A stretch of 64,000 nucleotides of DNA from Dactylonectria macrodidyma. Taxonomy: Eukaryota; Ascomycota; Sordariomycetes; Hypocreales; Nectriaceae. Positions 52,629 to 64,000 of this stretch are shown one piece after another. The DNA is taken from positions 1,302,001 through 1,366,000 of the forward strand of contig JAGMUV010000004.1 in the NCBI GenBank assembly GCA_020744425.1, written 5' to 3'. The stretch's first letter is position 1. Each line of letters begins with the position of its first letter. The translations under genes were made by a program, and so were the position numbers. The notes beneath the pieces were generated by a model. It worked only from the letters and a program-made list of their open reading frames with translations. It searched no databases and was not told the DNA's origin.

Positions 52629-55006
52629 ATGACTCAATCTCACGCTGAAGACGATGCCGTCAACGGCATCTTTTCCCTAGGTTCTCAAATCCCACCGCCG
52701 CCGCCGTCAGCGCAATTCTCGTCTCTGGATGACCTCGTCAAGTCTCTGCAAGACTTCTATCGCAAGAACGGCGCCGCCTTAGTGAAGAAGTCACCTGGTA
52801 ACTATCGTGAGATTCATGGCGTTAGGCAGCCAACTTATATTCAACTGCGTTGTGACCGCGGTGACGCTCGTGAGTGTGAAGCTGCTGGTGTACGCAAATC
52901 CAGTACGCAAAAGGTCGACTGCCCGTTCAAGATCACAGCGTCAGCAACGCAAAAGCTCAACTATCTCTGGACCTACCGAGTCGCGGTCTCTGATCATAAC
53001 CACGGCCCGTCCCTCGACCCGTCCGCACACGTGATGCATCGCCGCCGCACACCAGAGCAGCTAGAAGTCGAGCGATCTCTTTTCAAGCACAAATCCCTCC
53101 CCGCCCGCGAGATGAGTGATATCATACGTGATGTGACGATCGAGCCGTCTTTCTTTCGACAAAAAGACATCTATAATGACCGTCAGAAGCTGCGGCAGGC
53201 ATCCCTCGGCGGCAAAACAGCGACGCAGGCGTGGATCGGCTCCCTCCAAGATCAGGGTCTCAAGCACCTCGTACGGTATAGTGCTGACCGCAAAGTTGAG
53301 GCTGTTTTCTGGACTTATCCTTGGTGTGAGCTGATGTGGAAGAGGTTTCCAGAGGTTCTTGGTATGGACAATACATACAAGACTAATCGCTTTAAAATGT
53401 ACCTTTTCCAGGTCACTGGCGTCACAGACCAAAAGTCTGTAGCTAACTTTGGCTTTGGCCTCATCAACTCCGAAAAAGAGGAAGGATTTCAGTGGCTTTG
53501 TGACCAAGTAGATGATTTCCGCCGTTTCCTTGGAATCCGAGTGCCTTCTGTTGTCATCACTGACAAGGAAATAGCCCTAAAAAACGCCCTTTATGTGACC
53601 TTTCCAGACACGCAGCAGCAGTTGTGCGTCTTTCACATCAACGCCAACATCAAGGCTAAGATCGCAGCCCGTTGGAAGGACCCAAAAGACGCCGATGCTG
53701 ATGAAGATACTGACGATGATGACGATGATGACGATTGTATGCCAACGCCTAGTCTCAGTGATCGACATCATGAAGCCCTCTATCGCGAGGCCAATGAAGG
53801 AACTTACGGCAATCGAGACTCAGCATCACCAGCACCGCCGCCTAGCACACAAGGTGAATTGACCCGCGAGACGATGTTTTCCGCCTGGCACCGAGTCATC
53901 TATGCCGACCAAGTGAGTGACTTCAAGGCGGCTTGGGCCTCGATGAACGATGCATACAACCCACAGCAAAAGTCAATCCTTCGATACATCTCAAGGGAGT
54001 ATATGCCTTGGCGGGAACAGTGGGCAAAGTGCTACATTTGCCGCTATCGTAACTTCGGCCAGAGGGTTAACAGCCCTGTTGAGACTGCTCACAAGGATGT
54101 GAAGTCATTCCTAGTCACCGGCACCGGTGACCTGCTTCACCTACACAAAGCTATCCAACAGATGTTGAAAAAGAAGCAGCGTGACTATGAGCAACAGGCA
54201 GCTAGAATGATGATGCGTCAGCGACGAGAATACATGGGCCGGGAATGGCTTGGTAAGGTTCCCTTACAAATAACCTACGCTGCTGTCGATTTGCTTGTCA
54301 AGCAGCATCGATTTGCTGAGGCAGCTTTCCTATCACTCACGCAGCCGACCCCCGAGCCGTTGAGACCGTGTTCCGGCAACTTCACACAGCAATACGGTCT
54401 TCCCTGCAGTCACTATATCTACGACTTGCTGGTGACTAAAGAGCCGTTGTTAAAGGAAGTTATCCTGCCCCGCTGGTGGCTCCATAAACCTCTGGTAGGA
54501 ATTACAGCTCTTAGTATGAGAAATCTACTAATTTCTATCTCTAGGACCTCGAAGAGCCACTTCTACTGATCCGCGACCCTGACGTTGTCGCTAACCTCCG
54601 CGGCCGACCTCGAATACCTGTGAATAAGAAGCTCACGATACCCTCATATCTACAAGCCAGTGTGACCTCGAGTCCCCAGCAACAGACCCAAAGCCAACAG
54701 ACCCCCCGGCAGCCTCGCCAAAACCCACAGACGACCCGCCGGCTCAACCCAAGCGTACGGCGCACGCTGTCACAGACCGAGCTTGTGGACACACCAAGCA
54801 GCCAACAGTCCCGAAAACTGTCAACGCCAAGATCACGAGGCCATACAAATACAAGGGGAAGAGGATCTAGAGGAGGACGAGGTAGAGGGAGGGGCGCCGG
54901 GGCCGTGGCCGCGGCTCCGGCCCGGTCACAGTCATCAGCGTCGTCAGCCGTTGAAGATGTCATTATCATTCCTGCTACGCAGCCGGAATATTATTCGGAC
55001 CGATAG
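52629..55006 (+). CDS. MULE transposase (FAR1 and MULE domains, SWIM finger)
   Basis: Catalyses excision and insertion of the element through its inverted repeats. Two exons, 52629-54494 and 54545-55006, give 775 residues. The 50-nt intron has donor GTAGGA, a TACTAAT branch and acceptor CTAG. Splicing joins HKPL to DLEEPLLLIRDP. An N-terminal FAR1-type DNA-binding domain (about 35-135) has its cysteines and the HNH pair. The MULE catalytic domain follows, with probable DDE residues D247 (GMDNTYKTN), D312 (VITDKEIAL) and E485 (SPVETAHKD). An acidic run (DDDDDDDD) is inserted before the last third. A SWIM-like Cys/His motif is seen in YGLPCSHYI. Exon 2 adds a Gln-rich stretch and an RGG-rich tail (RGRGSRGGRGRGRG), uncommon for transposases. 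All catalytic residues are present, so activity is plausible. Confidence 0.92.
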
Positions 55007-55206
55007 AAATACTATTTTTCAGAAGAAACACCGGAAATGCGTTTTTTGAACGATTTGGTTGTAGCCGGGCTCGCGGGCTGTTGTGATGTGTTGACCTTGA
55101 TTGAATTGGCCTGATGTTATTCACGTTCTTTGACTTACACTGTAATTTTGGTGTGGCGGGGAGCATTTGCCGAATGCGGTTGAAAATTACGTGGTCATGT
55201 GATCGA

Positions 55207-55250
55207 TACAGCCCGGATAGCAATATCATACAGCCCGAATAGCACTACTC
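55207..55250 (-). repeat. MULE right terminal inverted repeat
   Basis: Exact inverse of the left 44-bp repeat, followed directly by the target duplication ATTATTAA. Confidence 0.95.
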
Positions 55251-55258
55251 ATTATTAA

Positions 55259-58200
55259 TAGTTAGTCTTATTAAGCTATTTCTAATAGTATAAGTATTAT
55301 ATCTCTTTATAGAGTTAATTAGCTATAGATCCCTATTCTTTTTAGTTATAAGTATTTATAGGTTTTTATAAGTAGTATAACTTTCTTTTAGAATCCCTCT
55401 TTTTATTCTTATTCTTAATAAATTAATAACCTTCTTTTTAGCTCTATAAGGAATTAGTATATTTCCTACTTACTAAGCTATATAAGGGACCACTTTAATT
55501 ACTTATAAAAAGGCCACTCATTAGTCTAGCTCTCCTATCTTCTTAAAAGTCCAGATTAGAGCTACTTCTTAATTAAATAAGATCTACTTAAAGATAGCTT
55601 ATTCTTTTAAAGATAAAGTCTCTATAGTCTATAAGAGGATCTTTTCTAATTATTTAAGCATAAGTCTTAAGCCAGTCTCTAGCTTTAAGAACTTAGGTAT
55701 AATATACTTATTATAAGGAGTATTTACTTCTAACTCACCTTTTACTTTATCTTACCTTTTTTCTTTTTAAAAGGGATTACCTTTTAGAACTGATCTATCT
55801 AAAGGGACGTTATCCTTAAGGTGAATCTTATTAGCTTTATATTTATTTATAGTATTAACTTATATATAGTTTCCTTTTAGATTAAGCGAAGGATTTAGAT
55901 TGCTTATCTAGTTTTCTTTATTGCTTATTAGGATATTATTATTAATCTAATCTTCTAATATAATTAAGAAGATCTTTTAAACTATTTATTTATTAAAGTG
56001 TCTTATTAAATATTTAATATTATTATCTTCTAAACTATAGTTAGTTATTAGTAGTAGTTTAGAAGGTCTTTTATTACTTATAATAGTCTATTTAAAGCCT
56101 TTTAAATAGAGTTTGAGTATTTTTATTATAAGTTACTAATAATAGTGCTTATTAGCCTAATATTCCCTAGTTAGTATACTATGATTATTTTACTTAATAT
56201 AGTATTATAATTAAAAGTGACTTTAGTATTTTTAAAGAATAGCATTCTTAGAATAAAGAGGATTAAAATGGTTTTAACTAGAGCTATATATAGTCTCTAT
56301 TTAATATAAATATTATTAAGGAAAATGCTTATATTAATTACTTCTAATATTACTATATAGTCATTTAAAAAAGATATAGTCTTAGTAAAAGAGGGCTATA
56401 CTAATAGCTTGTATTTACAAGCTATTATATTAAAGATAATATTTCTCTCTGCTCCTAAGTCTAGGATAGCTTCCTAAGTCTAACTATTAGTATTCCTAAT
56501 CCTTATTTATAGTCTTAGTAAGTCCTAATAGAAAGAGAGTTTTTACAGTTTCCTTATAGTTATAAAGTTAATATTTATTTAAAAGAGTATCTTATTAGAT
56601 ACTTCTAAGTTATTTAGAATCATCCTTCTTCTTACTAAGACCTTATTAGTAGAATTACTATTTATAACTAAGTAGTTACTAAGTATAAGCAAGGAGTTTG
56701 TTATAATTAGTCAGTCTTAACCTCCTTCTTTTATAATTACTGAATTAATACTATAACTTATTACAATCTCTTTAAAGTAGTCTTCTAAGAAGCTATTCAA
56801 AGCTTAGGCCTATACTGAGTTAACTTCTATAGCTTTCTTTTACTATTTCTAGTCTAATTTAAGCAGTTCAATCTATTATATAGCTATAACTCTATTAATT
56901 AAGTCCTTTAGGATCTTAGTTATTAATTTACTAAACTTAGGGTTATATTTAATAATTTATAGGATTATAACTTAAACCTTAGCCTCTAAGAACTTCTTAC
57001 TTAAACTAGAATGCATTAAAAACGCATTAATGTTTATCTCTTAGTCCCCCTTTAGGATTAAGTAACTAAAAGCGCAATCCTCTAGATTATTATAATTAAG
57101 GATTTTTAAGATTATAGTTTTACTTTTTTCTTCTATTTATATATTATTATTACTTATTAAGTCTTTTACTTATTAGTATTTACTAATATTAGTATAAAAT
57201 ATATTATTATTAATAAGGACTTTATAAGGGTTTTCTTTTAATTTATTTAAGATTATAATAATATTAGTAAAAGTCGATTTTCTAACTGGCTATTTAGTCT
57301 TCTTACTTATGCCTTAAATAATAAGGTTATTAAAGAGCAGGCATTTATTACGCTTTTAGAAGTTAGAGATAAAGTTATACTCTTCTTATATAAGGTTCTA
57401 ATTCCTTATAATAGAGTTCTCTTTTAGCTTTAGAAGGAATTCTATTATAAAGGAGTTTAAAAAGAAACTGATTTAAGCCATAGCTAGCTTCTTAACTCCC
57501 CCTAGCTAGATAACTCTTTACACGACCTTTAGAAGTAGTATAGTTTCGCATCTCCTAATTCACGCCGCTCCTAACTTAGAATTATAGTCTAAGAACCCAG
57601 TATCTTAATCCCTTTCTAACTTAATATATTAAGTAGAAAAGTAGCTTAGTACTTTATAGTACTAGTATTTTATATTTAAGTTCTTTATATAGCTAGTATT
57701 AATATATATTTTATTATTATTAAAGTAAGTGTTTAAATTATAAAGGTGATTTTACTAGATTATTAGGTTTACTTAAAAGAACCTTAACTTATCTTACTAG
57801 AGTTATAGAGCTTATTTAAGCTTTTTATTTAAGTTATTAGTTTTCTTTATAAAGTTAATACTTATCTTCTAAATTATCTTTATTAGCTCCTTTATAGGAT
57901 CTTATGCTTCTTAGGCTAGTAATAACTATATAGAGGATTGGGTTCTTAGAGTAAGCTTTATAAGGTCCACTCTTTATACAGTCTTTAGAGTAGCCAGTTT
58001 CCTTCTAGCTTTATTTATAAACTTTTAGAAGTTCTTATCTTACTTAAGTATACTTATAATTAGATTAAATAAGCTATTATAATCCATTACTTATATCTCT
58101 TTAATTAGCTTTCTCTTACTTTTATAGACTCTAATAATAAGTTAATAGAGAAGTGTATTAAAGATTATATATATTAACCATTCCTTTAAGTTCTGATTTT

Positions 58201-58709
58201 TAATTAATAAGGAGCTAACTTCCTTATATTTCTTTAGCTATTAGAGTATCTAGCCTTTAGAAGCATTTAATAATAATTGCCTATTCATCTATTTGATTAT
58301 TTAAATAAGCAGGTCGATCTATTCCTTATTTAAGTTTTTAAAGACTTCTTTTAGCTTTATCTTTATTTCAGATTATATTTCCTTTTAAAAGGATCTTTCT
58401 ACTAATAACTAGTAGTTATTATAAATAAAGTTAAGTATATACATCCTCCTTTCTTTTAGCTTACTTAGCTTACTATTAAAATAGTTCTTATATAACTATA
58501 AGAAGCTAGAAATATTCTTACTAGAGAATTTACTATAGAATTTATATAAAGGAACTTCTACCTTTTTATATCTAGCTTTAATATTATTATTAAGCAGTTT
58601 TAAAGTTATTATTCTATTACTTAGCTTAGATCTTAAGTTAATAAGGTCTTTAAAAAGTTTTTATTACTATAGGTTTAATTTAAAAGTCAATTAATTATAA
58701 GATTATTAG
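55259..58709 (-). other. RIP-degraded gypsy relic, protease/gag side
   Basis: Continues the minus-strand gypsy relic interrupted by the MULE. AT-rich, stops in all frames. Its position between the RT relic and the LTR-like repeats indicates protease and gag sequence, but no motif is clear enough to cite. Confidence 0.4.
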
Positions 58710-60157
58710 TTAGTATTCTATATTTTTAGTATTTAATTAGGTAAAAGTATTCTATTAGATGCTTTTTAATTAATAGAGAGTGATTTTAGTTAATAATAGT
58801 AATCTATTATACTCTGAGTCTCTTTAGGGTCTAAGGTTAGTAATATAATAACTTCATTCCCTCCAGTCTTATTAACAGGCTTTAAAAGAGGCATTTAATA
58901 GCTAGCTACTTCTTATAATTATAAGGTTAATATAAAAGTATAGAATGCAATAATCATTCTTAAAGAAATCTCTTTATTCTATACTTATCTAGAAGCGTTA
59001 TTCTAATCCGATACTCTCTTAGCTAATAGTAGCCCTTTCTTTATTTTCTTTTTCTTTAGTTATTTTCTTTTACTTCTTATTACTAAATATAATAGTATTA
59101 CTAAAGCTATACTCCTTATAACTACTTATACTAATAGTAGGACTAATACTATAGTTTACTTAGTTAAGGCCTTATTAATATTCTATTATTTAAGCATTTA
59201 TTAGTTTAGAATATAGTCTTAACTAGGTTTCCTTTTTTTTAATTAGCTTTTCTTATAATAGACTGTCTTATTAAATGCTTTTCTAGCTATTCTAACACTT
59301 TTAAGCTTTAAAGCCCTTCTTATAGATAAGTTAGCCAGGGCCGGCCCTAGCTTTAGTAAAGGTTTAGTATTTACTTTTATTTCCACTTTTCCTAAGACCT
59401 AACCTCCTTTTTCTTAATAAATAACACTATGTTTTTTAAGGTTAGTAAGGTTCTCTAAGTCTTCTATTCTTACTCATTTTATAGTTATTAAGTTATTTAA
59501 TAGCTATAGCTAAAAGGTGTATCTATTAATACTAAGCTTTATACTTAATTAATAATAGACTTACTGCCCTACTATAACCTCTAATAAAACGACCTTAGCA
59601 AATGAGGAAGAAACCATACTTAAATAGCTAGCTATCTTTCTAAAGCCTTAGGGGCTAATTACGACTAATACTGTCTTACTATTACTAGTAAAGGTCAGCA
59701 GCGGCTGCTTCTAGCATTACTATAAGTAAAGATAATAGGCCGGTCTCTTTAAAATAACTAGGAAAGTGTCTTATTAGACACTCTATCGGATTGGATTACT
59801 ACTGTAGAATGTAATAAGGCTTAAAAAGATAAAGGTTATAGCAGCAGATCCGGGCTTGGGTGGAAGACCTTAGATATAGTCAGTTAATTCATAAGAAAAG
59901 GGACTTTTTAGTAGGATTAAAAGAAGTCTAAAGAAAAGTAGGAAATCTGTAATAAATTTAATAGTTATATAGTTTAGAAAAATAATAGTTCTGTTAGCTT
60001 CTATAACTAAGAGGCTTCTTTACCTCCCTAGCTATTAAAGCTGATATCTTTAATAATAATGCTATTCCTCTTAAAAACCTAGAAAAGTTCTAAGACCTAA
60101 AGAGTTAAATCTCTAGTCCTCATAACCCTATCTAACCCCTGTCCTACTATAATTACA
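58710..60157 (-). repeat. Direct duplication unit 1 (gag relic plus family B LTR-like repeat)
   Basis: 1,448 bp that aligns end to end with unit 2 (60,161-61,608), differing mainly by transitions. On the minus strand it holds an LTR-like repeat (60,157-59,583) followed by the start of a gag-like relic (readable as a basic protein around 59,440-59,300). Confidence 0.8.
59583..60157 (-). repeat. LTR-like repeat, family B, copy 2
   Basis: About 575 bp, RIP-mutated; inverse of 47,188-47,748. On minus it starts TGTAATTATAGTAGGAC. Confidence 0.6.
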
Positions 60158-60160
60158 TTA

Positions 60161-61608
60161 TTAGTATTTTATATTTTTAGTATTTAATTAGGTAAAAGTG
60201 TTCTATTAGATGCTTTTTAATTAATAGAGAGTGATTTCAGTTAGTAATAGTAATCTATTATACTCTAAGTCTCCTTAAGGTCTGAAGTTAGTAATATAAT
60301 AACTTTATTCTCTCTAGTCTTATTAACAGATTTTAAAAGAGGCATCTAATAGCTAGCTACTTCTTATAACTATAAAGTTAATATAAAAGTATAGAATATA
60401 ATAATTATTCTTAAAGAAATCTCTTTATTCTATACTTATTTAGAAGTGTTATTCTAATCTAATGCTCTCTTAGCTAATAGTAGCCCTTTCTTTATTTTCT
60501 TTTTCCTTAGTTATCTCCTCTTACTTTTTATTACTAAGTATAATAGTATTATTAAAACTATACTCTTTATAACTACTTATACTAATAATAAGACTAATAT
60601 TATAATCTATTTAATTAAGGCCTTATTAATACTCTATTACCTAAGTATCTATTAGTTTAGAATATAATTCTAATTAAGTTTCCTTTCTTTTAATTAGCTT
60701 TTCTTATAATAGACTGTCTTATTAAACGCTTTCCTAACTATTCTAATACTCTTAAGCTTTAAAGCCTTTCTTATAAATAAGTTAACTAAAGCTAGCCCCA
60801 GCTTTAGTAAAGGTTTAATATCTACTTTTATTTCCACTTTTCCTAAGACCTAACCTCCTTTTTCCTAATAAATAATACTATATTTTTTAAGATTAATAAG
60901 GTTCCTTAAGTCTTCTATTCTTACTTATTCTATAGTTATTAAATTATTTAGTAACTATAGCTAAAAGGTGTATCTATTAATACTAAGCTTTATACTCAAT
61001 TAATAACAGACTTGCCGCCTTACTATAACCTCTAATAAAACGACCTTAGCAGATGAGGAAGAAACTATACCTAAATGGCTAGCTATCTTTCCAAGGCCTT
61101 AGGGGCTAATCATGACTAACGCTGTCTCGCTACTTCTAGCAGAGGTCAGCAGCGGCTGCTTCTAGTATTACTGTAAGTAAAGATAATAGGCTGGTCTCTT
61201 TAAGATAGCTAGGAAAGTGTCTTATTAAATACTCTATTAGATTAGATTACTACTGCGGAATGTAGTAAGGCTCGAAAAGATAAAGGTTATAGTAGTAGAT
61301 CCGGGCTTAAGTAGAAGACCTTAGATACAGTCAGTCAGTTTATAGGAAAAGGGACTTTTTAGCAGGATTGAAAGAGGTCTGAAGAAAAGCAGGAAATCCG
61401 CAATGAATTTAATAGTTATACAGTCTAGAAAAATAATAGTCCTATTAGCTTCTATAACTAAGAGGCTTCTCTACTTCCTTAGCTATTAAAGCTAACGTCC
61501 TTAATAATAATGCTATTCCTCTTAAAAACCTAGAAAAGTTCTAAGACCTAAAGAGTTAAATCTCTAGTCCTTATAACCCTATCTAACCCCTATTCTACTA
61601 TAATCGCA
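60161..61608 (-). repeat. Direct duplication unit 2
   Basis: Second 1,448-bp unit, head to tail with unit 1. Its gag-like part stops exactly where the LTR-like repeat of unit 1 begins, which fits either a nested insertion or unequal exchange between LTRs. Confidence 0.8.
61033..61608 (-). repeat. LTR-like repeat, family B, copy 3
   Basis: About 576 bp, RIP-mutated to a different extent from copy 2; same orientation as copy 2. Confidence 0.6.
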
Positions 61609-63253
61609 TTAATACTCTATTAAATATAAGAATTAAAAATAAAACTAATTAAAAAGCTTTATAAAATTCTTTATTATTCTATACTCTTTTTATACTTCTT
61701 TTAAATTTAGTTTACTTTTATTAATTAATTACTAGTATTATAATAGTTATAATTACTATAGCTTTATAAGAGTGAATAGTGCTTTAATTTATTAATTTAT
61801 ATAAGCTACTCTTACTAACTAAAAACTATTAATAAGAACTTCTATAATAAGATATAATATAACTCTTTAAATATAATAGTAAAGTGAAAAATAAGTAGAT
61901 TAATATAATTATATAACTAAAGTTAGTATACTTACTAGTTTTTAGATTCTTTTTATACTTTATAACTAAAGAACTACTAATTGCTAATTATCTATATTTT
62001 AATTACTAGCTATCCTATGGCTTATTAGTGCATTTTGATTTTATACTAAGACTTAATTATTAATTATTAAATAGCGATTTATATAGACTTAGAATAAACT
62101 AAATAATAATCTGCTCTTTTAGATTAAACAGTTTATACAATTTAAGAATCCAATTATATCTAAATTGAATCCCCTTTTACTAGTACTATAACAGTATATA
62201 GCTAACTTTATAGATCTCTATAGTGCATTAAAGCTTTAATTTTAAATCATTTTAAAAAGCTTAAAGTATAAAAAGGATTCTACTTTTAATATTAAGATTA
62301 GATATATTTTATAATTAAGAATTAATTAATTAAATAAAGAAGATATAAGTTAAGGGATTTTTATTATATAAGCTTGTTTATTATATAAGCTTATTATATA
62401 CATTAAGTATAATATTATAAATTATATAGAGAATTATAACTCTTACTAATTACTAAGTAATTATAGAACTTTATTATAATAGATTTTATTATAAAACTAC
62501 CTTTATTAAAAGACTTTATAAATAGTACTTTTTATAATAGTATTCTTATTATTATAAATAGATTTATAAAAATTTTCTATTTATATTATATTAAGAGTTA
62601 ATAAATATTAAATAGTTTATTTACTTATTTTTATAGAATATTATTAATATATATAGCTTATTAATAAAGATTCTAAATAATAGAGAATTACTATTTATAT
62701 TTAAGTTTTAATAAGCTTTAATAGCTTAATTAAAATTAAATTATTAATTTATAATAGTATTCTAACTTTAAGTTAATAAATAAATCGAATATATAAATTA
62801 AGTATTTAAATAGTACTTATAATACTATATTAACTATAAGTAAAATAATTAAATAGAAAAATTACTTATAGTATAATTAAGTTATAATACTATAATTAAT
62901 AAAAGTACTAAGCCTATACTATATTATACTAATTTCAGATTTATATTAAATATATACTAATAATAATATAATAGGATTATTAATTTAAAAGTAATTCTAA
63001 TATTAAATTAATTAAAGAATCTTTATAAAAAAATGAAAAATAAACTTAAATTTATATAAAAAAAAATACTATAATTAGAAAAGGCTAAAAGAACTATTCT
63101 TTTTAAAAAGAAACATAGTCTTATTAATAATAAAAAACCTATTAATAAATAGACTTAGTAAAAAACTTAATTATAAATTTATTAGACTTTATAAAGTCTT
63201 AAAAGAAATCTTAGAAAATAATTATAAACTAAACTTAAAAATATAATATTACT
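61609..63253. other. Extremely AT-rich DNA
   Basis: Nearly all A and T with long TTAATTAA-like runs. No open frame, no recognisable repeat. Probably RIP-saturated transposon DNA. Confidence 0.45.
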
Positions 63254-63695
63254 TAATATATATAATAAGCGAGTGCAATAAACAAGCAAGTATAATACTT
63301 AAAATTTCCTAGTATTTACATAATAAGTAAAAATAATATTTTAAAAATTAAAAAAAAAGTAAGCTAGTTAAAAATATTAAGTAATATTAATTATTAAATA
63401 AAAATTCATTAAATAGTTTTTCTAGATTTTTTAAAAAATTCTTTATAAAGTTATTAAAAAAAGCCTTATTTATGCTGTTTTTATTAAGTTTTTTATTTTT
63501 AAAAATTATAAAGATTTTTTAAAAATCTAAAGAAAATAATAACTTATGACTTTTTTAGTTAAATACTTAAATTGCACTTTTTAAGTCTTAATTAGTTATA
63601 TAGCTAGTTTTAGAGAATTTAAAGTTTAGCCTTATAAGTGTATAGTATAGGTATTACACTCACTTGTTTATTGCACTCACTTATTACATATATTA
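63254..63695. repeat. Inverted repeat with paired AAGTGAGTG motifs (DNA-transposon ends?)
   Basis: 45-bp arms at 63,254-63,298 and 63,651-63,695 match at 40 of 45 positions; all five differences are transitions. Each arm carries two 9-mers of the AAGTGAGTG type 17 bp apart. A third such pair lies at 63,806-63,831. The layout resembles transposase-binding sites at transposon ends. No transposase frame is visible. Confidence 0.55.
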
Positions 63696-64000
63696 ATAGA
63701 GTTATTTCTATAATATTAACTATTTTACTCTTAATTTTAATTTTAGAGAATATTTTAAAAATATTTTAATTTAAAGTATAAATACTAGGAAATTTTAAAG
63801 TGTCCCACTCACTTATCTAGCCCACTCACTTATTAAGTATGTTACTTTAATATTATTATATTAATATAGTAAAACTTTTAAAAAGAAAGAGAAAATAAAA
63901 AAAGCATAAAGCTTTAATAATATAATCCTATATCTCTTATAAATCTATTCTTACTCTAAAATAGAGAGGGATAAATCTGTCAGTTCTAGCGAAATAGCAA
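63696..64000. other. AT-rich DNA with a further motif pair
   Basis: Contains CACTCACTT at 63,806 and 63,823 and an inverted copy (63,779-63,798) of the segment beside the left arm (63,299-63,318). Otherwise nothing recognised to the window end. Confidence 0.4.

Larger units (their letters stand above)
52384..55250 (+). mobile_element. Mutator-like DNA transposon (MULE)
   Basis: 2,867 bp bounded by perfect 44-bp terminal inverted repeats and an 8-bp target duplication ATTATTAA (52,376-52,383 and 55,251-55,258). It holds one intron-containing transposase gene. GC content is normal and no RIP is visible. The identical target copies sit within a RIP-mutated gypsy relic, so it jumped in after that relic decayed. 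Confidence 0.93.

Noticed and set aside
54541..54969. 142-codon minus-strand frame opposite the MULE second exon
   Set aside because: Shadow of the RGG- and Gln-rich exon on the other strand.
63900..64000. Telomere or centromere repeats at the AT-rich end
   Set aside because: No TTAGGG-type repeats or satellite periodicity seen.

Overview
The window is a piece of a filamentous ascomycete (Pezizomycotina) nuclear genome. The genes have short introns (50-85 nt) with GTRNGT-type donors and CTAAC-type branch sites. Long AT-rich stretches carry the C-to-T and G-to-A scars of repeat-induced point mutation (RIP). All recognisable repeats belong to fungal transposon families. Order and species cannot be fixed from the sequence alone. 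I see no tRNA, rRNA or CRISPR array.

Layout. (1) 1-10.1 kb is ordinary gene-bearing DNA: a secreted GH16 glucanase (+), two GNAT acetyltransferases (+), an NmrA-like NAD(P)-binding protein (-) and a small SRPBCC protein (-). Two decayed fragments lie among them: a cupin relic and the C-terminal tail of a berberine-bridge-type FAD oxidase. (2) From about 10.5 kb the composition flips to TpA-rich RIP DNA that makes up most of the rest. Its recognisable contents are two RIP-destroyed Ty3/gypsy pol genes (about 16.9-20.2 kb on +, and about 50.2-52.4 kb on -), three copies of a ~402-bp LTR, three copies of a ~570-bp LTR-like repeat, a 1,448-bp duplication and an unidentified coding relic at 22.4-24.4 kb. 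(3) Four nearly pristine transposons sit in this RIP background. Gypsy-1 (24,949-33,061) has identical 436-bp LTRs and TSD TTAAG. Gypsy-2 (33,874-40,168) has identical 193-bp LTRs and TSD AATAC. A Ty1/copia element (40,590-46,244) has identical 547-bp LTRs and no TSD. A Mutator-like element (52,384-55,250) has perfect 44-bp TIRs and TSD ATTATTAA. Both gypsy elements are chromoviruses, with a chromodomain after the integrase, and all three LTR elements are coded on the minus strand.

Most interesting system. Gypsy-1 carries an extra spliced gene on the opposite strand, between the end of pol and the LTR. It would encode a compact 183-residue protein with a complete Zn2Cys6 cluster, a coiled coil and an aromatic/acidic tail, which is the plan of a Gal4-type transcription factor. 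The adjacent LTR U3 holds eight GATC cores spaced 21-9-12-9-12-9-21 bp. They lie upstream of a TATA box in the element's sense direction and upstream of the Zn2Cys6 gene in the other direction. I infer a retrotransposon that may encode its own regulator and use the 3' LTR as a back-to-back promoter. The sequence also suggests how these elements replicate: Tf1-like self-priming in both gypsy elements, a canonical A AAA AAC -1 frameshift site in Gypsy-1, and half-tRNA-iMet priming in the copia element.
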